Shown: positions 55,429 to 62,143 of the stretch, in pieces
Layout of the letters: every line of letters starts with the position of its first letter
How positions within the stretch are numbered: the first letter of the stretch is position 1
DNA from: Candidatus Cloacimonadota bacterium
GTDB lineage: Bacteria; Cloacimonadota; Cloacimonadia; JGIOTU-2
Direction of reading: 5' to 3'
Length of the DNA stretch: 62,143 nucleotides
Assembly: GCA_023129415.1 (NCBI GenBank)
Contig: JAGMCF010000110.1
Coordinates: 1-62,143, forward strand
The notes under the pieces: generated by a model
Database searches by the model: none
What the model saw: only the letters and a program-made list of their open reading frames with translations
Told to the model about the DNA's origin: nothing
Program-made: the position numbers and the translations under genes

Positions 55429-57039
55429 TTACCAAATCTTCTGCTTTCTCTCATCAATTGTAAAAATCCTTACTTCAGGACTTTCATCTTCATCCTCTAA
55501 TTTGTATAACGAATTTTTATAATTATAATCAAAGAAAATCGAATCAGTTTGAGTTGTTATAGAATCTACAAGTGTGTGCCAGTCATTTTCTGCCCAGATA
55601 TAAAGTTTATAATTGCAATCTGGTTTGATTTTGTATTTACTACCTTTAGCGATTCTTTCAGCAATGAAACTATCTTCATTTTTAATTTTCTTGTCAATAG
55701 GTTGATTATCAAATTTTTCAATTAATCCTTCATCTGTTAGAATAAAAGGATTATCAGCACCTTTAAGTTCGTATTTGTCTTTTTTATCTTTCTTTTTAAC
55801 AGAATCAACTTTCTCATAATAAGTAGGAAGATAAGCAATATCTTTACCCATTTTTGTAAAGATGGTTTTTCCTGTACTGTCAATTTTACCCCAATGAATT
55901 GCTTTCCATTTACTTGAATTAAAAACTGCAAGATATGCCCATTTCCTCTCTGGGTTAAGGTTTAATACGACATCTGATGTTTCTACATAATCATCAGTTA
56001 CATCACGATAATTTTTGCCACTTAGCCATGGTGGTGCTTTCTCATCCTCAGCTAATTGACTTGCATGCGAACCCTCCTCTTCAAAAAAGAGTCTCCTATA
56101 TACTTTGGCAATCTTTCGATTTAATTTATATTTTCCTGGATTAGCTTCACAACCCATAAAAGGTATAACTTCCCCATTTGGCAGAATTAGGGCATTCCAC
56201 GCATGATTATTTGTTCCATCAGGCCAATGAGGAGTATAGTCGCTTGTAACAGCAAGTCCATTTGCACGCATTGCATAAATAGTAAAATTTGTCATATCCT
56301 CACATCTACCCAAACCATTTTTAAGCATTTCTTCTAAACTTTGATCAGTTGGATGAAGATAAAACACATCCTTAAAAGTGAACATTTTCTTACAACAATC
56401 ATTTATAAAATAAGATAGTTTTAATGGGTCATCTGTGGAATCACGAAGAGAAGAAAATTCATTCCAAAAATAAGTTCGCCAATCAGAAATAGGTTCTGAA
56501 GAACCTCTGTAAGGTAAAACATATTCCAAAAAACCTTGCCAGCCAAGTTGCTTTGTCCAAGGTAGAGTTTCATAAGCCAGAAAAGCATTATCAATATGTG
56601 AGATAAGAAAATCGGCAGTGACTGTCTTTATATCCTCTCTCTTCTCTTTTAACTTCCAATGGAATTCCTGATCTCTTTCAGTCTCTAAAGAATCTAAATA
56701 GTCGTTAATCTCTCTATAATTATTAAAATCCATCACATCAAAAATAATCTCGTTTTCCAGAGAATCCACTAGAATAATGTCAGCAAAGCAGTGGTCTTGC
56801 ATATTCGCAATAAGAAAAGAAGCTGCTTCTAATTTTTGTGGATTATCTAAATAATGATAGAGAACTTTCTTTAACTCGTTCTTATTTTTGCTTGCTGCTT
56901 TGACAGTCTCAATAATATTTTTATGATATTTCATTGGAATATTTTCAGTTACTGTTTTAAGTGAACAAATTACAAGGTAACTACAACCATATAAAATAGT
57001 AACAATTATGAAAATTAAAAATTTTTGAAATACTCTCAT
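55429..57039 (-). CDS. Transglutaminase-like lipoprotein
   Basis: 536 residues. The N-terminus ends in a lipobox-like YGC (Cys19). The transglutaminase-like core has the nucleophile Cys in GLGRCEDMTNF and the His in NNHAWNALILPNG, with a later Asp candidate. The C-terminal region (about 340-536) is beta-rich. Such bacterial proteins are predicted cysteine peptidases or cross-linking enzymes. It lies between tldE and tldD. Confidence 0.8.
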   Translation of the reverse strand: MRVFQKFLIFIIVTILYGCSYLVICSLKTVTENIPMKYHKNIIETVKAASKNKNELKKVLYHYLDNPQKLEAASFLIANMQDHCFADIILVDSLENEIIFDVMDFNNYREINDYLDSLETERDQEFHWKLKEKREDIKTVTADFLISHIDNAFLAYETLPWTKQLGWQGFLEYVLPYRGSSEPISDWRTYFWNEFSSLRDSTDDPLKLSYFINDCCKKMFTFKDVFYLHPTDQSLEEMLKNGLGRCEDMTNFTIYAMRANGLAVTSDYTPHWPDGTNNHAWNALILPNGEVIPFMGCEANPGKYKLNRKIAKVYRRLFFEEEGSHASQLAEDEKAPPWLSGKNYRDVTDDYVETSDVVLNLNPERKWAYLAVFNSSKWKAIHWGKIDSTGKTIFTKMGKDIAYLPTYYEKVDSVKKKDKKDKYELKGADNPFILTDEGLIEKFDNQPIDKKIKNEDSFIAERIAKGSKYKIKPDCNYKLYIWAENDWHTLVDSITTQTDSIFFDYNYKNSLYKLEDEDESPEVRIFTIDERKQKIW

Positions 57040-57394
57040 ATAATTTCTCCAGAATTTTATTCATTCAAATAGTAATAAATAGTCAAAAGTAGTCAAATGA
57101 GCCTTTGGCTCGTCAAACATAGTCATATGCTCCTTTGGAAGCGTTAAATGTGCCTTCGGCTCGTCAAACATAGTCATATGCTCCTTTGGAGCGTCAAATG
57201 TGCCTTCGGCTCGTCAAACATAGTCATATGCTCCTTCGGAGCGTTAAATATTGTCCATTATGGCATCATAACGTATGACCATTTATGACAGCGTAGCGTT
57301 TTGACCATTTATGACGGGCTTTCCCGATAAATCGGGATCTGCCTCAGGCATGATAGCCCCTATGACAGCGAAGCATTCTGACAACTTTAGTTAT
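57040..57394. repeat. Tandem hairpin array upstream of the transglutaminase-like gene
   Basis: Three copies of a 50-bp unit run from 57091 to about 57249. Each has two small hairpins, such as GCTCCTTTGGAGC or GCTCCTTCGGAGC and a GTGCCTTCGGCTC type, several with the stable C(UUCG)G loop. Beyond it are 'tgaccatttatgac' repeats and a TCCCGATAAATCGGGA palindrome at 57322-57337. No gene is present. Confidence 0.9.
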
Positions 57395-58840
57395 CTATTT
57401 CTTAACTCCAACTGTAACTTTTCTAAACCTTGCTGGAGCAGCTCCATGAGACATTTCTGCTCTTTGTCCCGGTTGACCTTTCCCACAATTAGGAACTCCG
57501 TAAAGCATCCATTCTTCTTCACCACAGATAGCATCACAACTTTGCCAGAATTTTGGTGTAATGCCTTGATAGGTTGGATTTTTAACCATCCTTACTTTCT
57601 TGCCATTCTTGATTTCCCACCCAATTTCAGTAGTAAATTGAAAATTTAATCTTCGCTGGTCAATGCTCCAGGTTTTATTGCACTCAACAAATAATCCATC
57701 TTTCGTGTCTGCAATTAAATCATCCAATGAACCACTAACAGGCATAAGTGAAATGTTTATCATTCTAATCATAGGAATATTATCATATCCATCTGCACGA
57801 TTACACCCACGACTTCTATTCTCATCAATAGTATGAGCAAATTCTCTATTGGTGAGATACATCTTATAAAGACCATTCTGAATAATATGATATCTTTGAG
57901 CTTGCACGCCATCATCATCATAACCAAAGGTTGCAAGTCCGGTTGGAACTGTCGCATCTGCAACAACATTTACAATCGGTGATGCATAGTGGAAATTTTT
58001 ATATAAATCGGTAGTTATAAAGCTTCTTCCAGCATAATTTGCTTCCATTCCAAGTACTCTATCTAATTCTGATGGATGCCCAATTGATTCGTGAATCTGT
58101 AAAGCAAGTTGTCCACCACCAATTATAAGGTCCTTCTCCCCTACTGGACAATCTGGAGCAGATAACAAAGCAATTGCTTCTTCTCTAACTCTTTCTGCAT
58201 TTTCTAATAATGGAGTTGCAAGAATGAATTCATAACCCATTTGAATATGCTGACCACCATGAGATTCTGGATAGGAGCGTCTTTGCACTTCATTACCTTC
58301 TACAGCAGTCGCAGAATATCCACAGCCACAACGAAGTAAATTCTGCTCAATAAAAGTTCCTTCAGATGTTGCAAGCCATTGATGTTCATTCCAGAAATTC
58401 ATCCCAGATTCAGCAACTTTTATTAGCTTATCTTTCCTTAATACTGCATCAATTTTATATAATAAATCAACTTTATTTTCTAATGGCACATTAAATGGAT
58501 TAATTAGATATGGTGATGTCCAGATATCATTATGAACAGGTTCAAAGGCAAGTTTTACACTCTCCTTTCGTAAGGTTGCAGATGCTTTGGCAACCTTTAC
58601 TGCTAATGTAGCTGTTCTCTTTATCTCATTTTTCGTAAGATTTGAACTTGATGCAAAACCCCACGAACCATTAGCAATAACTCTTATACCAAAACCAAGA
58701 GAATTGTCATTATTCATCGTTTCAATTTCACCATTTTTTACACCTATTGATTGAGATTTTGAATCAATAATTCTTATATCTGCATACGATGCTCCGCAAG
58801 AAATAGCGGTATCTAAAGCAAGTTCCGTAAAATCTTTCAT
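57395..58840 (-). CDS. tldD: TldD family metalloprotease
   Basis: Catalytic subunit of the TldD-TldE zinc metallopeptidase. The motif HESIGHPSELD (HExxxH) gives the zinc ligands and Glu. C-terminal features include GVPNCGKGQPGQ. I start at ATG 58840, with GGAGG seven bases upstream, giving 481 residues. A longer open frame to 58903 runs into the MITE-like element at 58880. Confidence 0.92.
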   Translation of the reverse strand: MKDFTELALDTAISCGASYADIRIIDSKSQSIGVKNGEIETMNNDNSLGFGIRVIANGSWGFASSSNLTKNEIKRTATLAVKVAKASATLRKESVKLAFEPVHNDIWTSPYLINPFNVPLENKVDLLYKIDAVLRKDKLIKVAESGMNFWNEHQWLATSEGTFIEQNLLRCGCGYSATAVEGNEVQRRSYPESHGGQHIQMGYEFILATPLLENAERVREEAIALLSAPDCPVGEKDLIIGGGQLALQIHESIGHPSELDRVLGMEANYAGRSFITTDLYKNFHYASPIVNVVADATVPTGLATFGYDDDGVQAQRYHIIQNGLYKMYLTNREFAHTIDENRSRGCNRADGYDNIPMIRMINISLMPVSGSLDDLIADTKDGLFVECNKTWSIDQRRLNFQFTTEIGWEIKNGKKVRMVKNPTYQGITPKFWQSCDAICGEEEWMLYGVPNCGKGQPGQRAEMSHGAAPARFRKVTVGVKK

Positions 58841-58879
58841 TAAATCCTCCATAATTATTTTGACACCCTGAATAAATAG

Positions 58880-59076
58880 TGTCTGTCTGTAAAGTCCACC
58901 CAATTAAATTGGGGGTTGTAGAACGACCTTTCCGTCTGGGCGCCGAGACCGACCAAGGTCGTTACTGTAAATAGGCTTTAAATGTGCCATAAGAAAACGA
59001 GTTCACCCTTCGTAGTCCCGATTGTATCGGGACGGAGAACGGGCTAGGAACCTCGTTCTACATTTAGGGACAGACA
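58880..59076. mobile_element. MITE-like element, long copy with nested insertions
   Basis: Inverse copy of the 120-bp element at 10271-10390. The terminal repeats are TGTCTGTCTGTAAA and TTTAGGGACAGACA. AATAAATAG flanks it on both sides (58871-58879 and 59078-59086), a likely target duplication. It is longer because a 43-bp palindromic module (59002-59044, also at 12953-12995) and a short 'ccgtctgggcgccgagacc' piece interrupt the shared sequence. Confidence 0.85.
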
Positions 59077-59155
59077 CAATAAATAGTCTAACCTTTAATG
59101 TGGCAAGAAAAATCATAAAAAAAATAAATTTTACATTTTCAAACTTACTATATAA

Positions 59156-62143
59156 TCAACGAAGCAAAACCATTTTTTTTATGTCAATAAAATCTCCAAT
59201 TTGAAGTTTATAAAAGTAAACTCCATTTGGTAAAAGTTTTCCACTTTCATCTTTTCCATCCCAGACAACCTTTGTAAGTTCGGATTGCGGATTGCGGATT
59301 GCGAAATGTCTCACAAGCTGTCCTTTGACATTATAAATTTTTATCTCTGTGTCCTCTGGGTCTCTGTGGCAAATAGAAAAAGAAATCGTAGTAGAATTGC
59401 TTAAAGGATTTGGATAGTTACTATATAATAAATAATCGCTTATCTGATTAACCTCTTCATCAACAGCAATATAGCTATCAGGAGGATCTGTAGTAAATTT
59501 TATTGAAAGATTATCTTGCAAAGGTGTAGCACTTTGAGGGTAGATATTACAATAAGTATAAAGCAATCCATCTGATTGGTCTAAATTCTCTATTCCAACA
59601 GTTGCATAATTATTATTTGCATCAGGATTGTTTACAGTATGATAATTGAACTGAATCTCACCATTGCCATCATCTGTAACATAAATTGATGGATCGTATA
59701 GAATTATCTCAAATTTTTCAATAGAAACATCATCATATCGGTTATAACATTCATTCCATTCTATGATGAAAATATTTTCACTTTGATTATAATAATAACA
59801 TATTCTCATATTTTTATGATATATAGTATCACCAATAGTATATCGCTCTCCAATCAAATCATCCCAATATGCTGCAACCATTGCATAAGGACCTAATGCA
59901 GAGGGAATATTCCAATTGCGGAAATTTGTCATCCAGGTAGTTTCAAAAGATATCCATCCATTTGAACATATTGTAATACTATCAAAAACCTGGTCGTAAT
60001 ATATAAAATTAAATGGCAATCCTATTGTCCTTGAACGATCATCACCTAATAAAAACACCTGTCCACTACCACCCTCATCAGGATCAATTTCATACCAATT
60101 ATATTCTGGACATTCATCATATTCAGTATCATAATTATCATAAGCAAAGTAGCCAAAATTGTCTGGACCAGTTGGTGCTGTACTATCTACCAGACCGATT
60201 TCTAATGAAAAATAAGCCAAAGCAACCAAACCATTTTCATCAATAAATGAAATGATAAAAGGAATATTTCTTCCAATATAACAATCTGGTTGGACTTGAA
60301 CAGTAAAATTGCCATCACCTATTTCATTTACAAGAATATCTCCAAAATTACCTATAGAGTCATTTACTGTAACAGAATTGCTTGAAGATCTTAATGTTCC
60401 TATTAGATTCGTTGCATCTACAGAACCAATATTTTTAATAGATACTGTAATTTCTCTCTCCTCACCTGGTTCCAAAATACCATTTGCATCATTCACAGTA
60501 ACATCCTTTATTTCAAATATTAAAGAACTAACAAGTAATTCAAATTTTGCTGTATTACCATCAGATATTGAAAGGGTAAATTCCAGAATCTCATTATCAG
60601 GACAATTTGGTAGAATCTCAAATTGAAAATTCTCCGTAACTATTTCACCCGGATTTATATCTCCATAATTTACAGTTTCAGAAATAATATCAACAAATTG
60701 ATTATTAGTATGCAGCTCTGCAGAAATAGAATTTGCTGTTTGTGTACCATAATTTTTCAAACTAACTGAAAGATTAATAAGATTTCCAGGATTAACCTCT
60801 CCATCACATTGATATTCATATAATCCTATATCTACTGATTCTGAAACTACATTTATTGTATCAATATAAGGAATATAATTAGGTGAGGTTATTGTTACTT
60901 CAATTTCTCCCTCTGTTTCTGGGTCTAAATAAAGCAAAGCATAACCATTATCAATTACTTCAACATTATAGAACTCTCCATCTTTTCTTGCAGTTACAAT
61001 TCCTTCATTCAGATTTGAGAAATTTAATTCAATATAGTTTGTTCCTAAACTAACCTCATCTGGTAAAGTACAAACTATTTCTTCAGGAATCTTTGTCCAC
61101 ATTGAAAGAGAAGGGTCACCTAAGATATTATAAACATGAAAATAGAATTCTACATTATCACCCGGTCCTTGATTAAGAGGAAAATTATTATATAATTCAA
61201 TCTTTCCTCTTAAAACTGCAGAACCAAAGGAAAATATTTCTTCATCTAAAACTCCATAATAGAATCCTGAAAAGATTGAATTATTGTATTTTGTGCTTGT
61301 ATATAAATCAGAAGGACCAATAAAGACAACCCCACCATTAGGGGTACTTGGTGTTCCGAGTCTAAGCCATGCTTCACCAAAGCAAGGGTTAACAAGAGTG
61401 TTTGCAAAATCCCCTGTATTACAAACAAATGAAGTCATAATAGGAAGATATAAGCCATTGTTGATGTCTATCATATCTTCAATATGGAATTCTGGAAAAT
61501 GCCAACCATTTGCATCACCCCACCCTCTATAGTTTACAAATCCAACTCCATTGTTTATAAAGGAAATAATTTCGGAGGTTCCAGGATAAGTTGGGGGATA
61601 AAATACAGTATCTACCTGTGTATAACCATAATTAAGCATTTTCTCCCGAAGCCAGCGGGAAACCTTTACTGGTGTGGTCGGAGTAGGTGGGGATGAGCTA
61701 TAATTACCAGCAACTAATAGAGCTCTTGTAAGCCAATCTGGTTCAGCAATATATGGAGTTTTTTCATAAACAAATATTTTATTAATAATTGAAATTAATT
61801 GAATAATTGAAACAATTGAAATGCGACCTACAATCATTTCTGGGAAATAGTCATTTCCTTCCAAAAGTGTATATGGATGATCAGAAACATTACTTTCGGC
61901 ACCAAAATAGAAAGATGGAAGAGCAAAACCACCACTAACATCTCCAATTAATAGTAGATAATCAGGTGGCTCATCAGAAGTGTTGTAAATATTCTGAATA
62001 TAACTTTTTATCTCAGAACTTGTATTCCCAGTTTCATCAAGAGTAGCAATTGTGCATGAAATCCCTTTTGCTTCCTTCCAATCAATGAAATCAGTGATCC
62101 AACCTTCAAGGATTGAATTGCAAATGATTAGCATTTTTGATGG
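59156..62143 (-). CDS. C25 (gingipain-like) peptidase, N-terminus beyond window
   Basis: The frame is open to the window end, so the gene is partial: 995 residues are visible. The peptidase C25 domain spans about 1-330 (DYLLLIGDVSGGFALPSFYF; the likely catalytic Cys in SFVCNTGDFAN). The His position of the usual GHG motif reads YRGWGDANGW, so the classical His is replaced by Trp. Beta-sandwich repeats follow. The C-terminal sorting domain is NYPNPLSNSTTISF...IKIYNVKGQLV...WDGKDESGKLLPNGVYFYKL...MVLLR, indicating type IX-like secretion or surface anchoring. Confidence 0.87.
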   Translation of the reverse strand, partial: PSKMLIICNSILEGWITDFIDWKEAKGISCTIATLDETGNTSSEIKSYIQNIYNTSDEPPDYLLLIGDVSGGFALPSFYFGAESNVSDHPYTLLEGNDYFPEMIVGRISIVSIIQLISIINKIFVYEKTPYIAEPDWLTRALLVAGNYSSSPPTPTTPVKVSRWLREKMLNYGYTQVDTVFYPPTYPGTSEIISFINNGVGFVNYRGWGDANGWHFPEFHIEDMIDINNGLYLPIMTSFVCNTGDFANTLVNPCFGEAWLRLGTPSTPNGGVVFIGPSDLYTSTKYNNSIFSGFYYGVLDEEIFSFGSAVLRGKIELYNNFPLNQGPGDNVEFYFHVYNILGDPSLSMWTKIPEEIVCTLPDEVSLGTNYIELNFSNLNEGIVTARKDGEFYNVEVIDNGYALLYLDPETEGEIEVTITSPNYIPYIDTINVVSESVDIGLYEYQCDGEVNPGNLINLSVSLKNYGTQTANSISAELHTNNQFVDIISETVNYGDINPGEIVTENFQFEILPNCPDNEILEFTLSISDGNTAKFELLVSSLIFEIKDVTVNDANGILEPGEEREITVSIKNIGSVDATNLIGTLRSSSNSVTVNDSIGNFGDILVNEIGDGNFTVQVQPDCYIGRNIPFIISFIDENGLVALAYFSLEIGLVDSTAPTGPDNFGYFAYDNYDTEYDECPEYNWYEIDPDEGGSGQVFLLGDDRSRTIGLPFNFIYYDQVFDSITICSNGWISFETTWMTNFRNWNIPSALGPYAMVAAYWDDLIGERYTIGDTIYHKNMRICYYYNQSENIFIIEWNECYNRYDDVSIEKFEIILYDPSIYVTDDGNGEIQFNYHTVNNPDANNNYATVGIENLDQSDGLLYTYCNIYPQSATPLQDNLSIKFTTDPPDSYIAVDEEVNQISDYLLYSNYPNPLSNSTTISFSICHRDPEDTEIKIYNVKGQLVRHFAIRNPQSELTKVVWDGKDESGKLLPNGVYFYKLQIGDFIDIKKMVLLR

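Noticed and set aside
57091..57249. Possible CRISPR array in the hairpin repeats
   Set aside because: The whole 50-bp unit is repeated, including what would be spacers.
58841..58903. Longer TldD start
   Set aside because: The extension enters the MITE-like element, while ATG 58840 has a good GGAGG site.

Overview
AT-rich, densely coded bacterial chromosome segment. Three traits suggest the FCB group, most likely Candidatus Cloacimonadota or a near relative; this is inferred from gene style, not from a marker-gene tree. They are two giant secreted proteins with YPNP...IKIYNxKGQLV...WDGxD...GIYFYxL C-terminal sorting domains, a DUF4175/TPR pair, and KdsB plus Lnt, which imply a Gram-negative envelope.

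Layout. 1-7632: a fatty-acid synthesis operon ('plsX tail)-fabH-fabD-fabG-acpP-fabF-rnc. It is interrupted between fabD and fabG by a two-gene cassette encoding a predicted proteasome-like Ntn hydrolase and a 57-residue protein. The cassette is flanked by a second, orphan copy of the fabD 3' end. 7635-12841: a VWA membrane protein, a flavin reductase, an ORF6N protein and lpdA. 13417-17121 (minus): yicC, a membrane protein, rnr and a small protein. 17271-22317 (minus): DUF4175 and TPR proteins. 22470-29150 (minus): tRNA-Thr(CGU), a secreted lamin-tail protein, a GIY-YIG nuclease, tmRNA and an amidase. 29465-41412 (plus): polA, a LarA homologue with a DUF362 ferredoxin protein, a zinc-ribbon coiled-coil gene overlapping rnpB, recJ, a lipoprotein, lnt and a MerR regulator. 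41483-50600: a defence island with MNT/HEPN, a type III restriction-modification system split by an OLD-type nuclease gene, remnants of another restriction system and a Bro-N protein. 51058-53489: a sugar nucleotidyltransferase, kdsB and a small membrane protein. 53982-62143: tldE and tldD in opposite orientations around a transglutaminase-like lipoprotein, then the C-terminal part of a C25 (gingipain-like) peptidase running off the window.

The intergenic DNA is unusually rich in short dispersed repeats: palindromes with a CCCGAT...ATCGGG core, octamer arrays, a MITE-like element with 14-bp terminal repeats and nested insertions, and leader modules ending exactly at start codons. Some modules have entered functional sequence (rnpB and the mod coding region). 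The strongest candidates for something undescribed are the Ntn-hydrolase cassette with its re-supplied fabD end, and the mobile leader/palindrome system.
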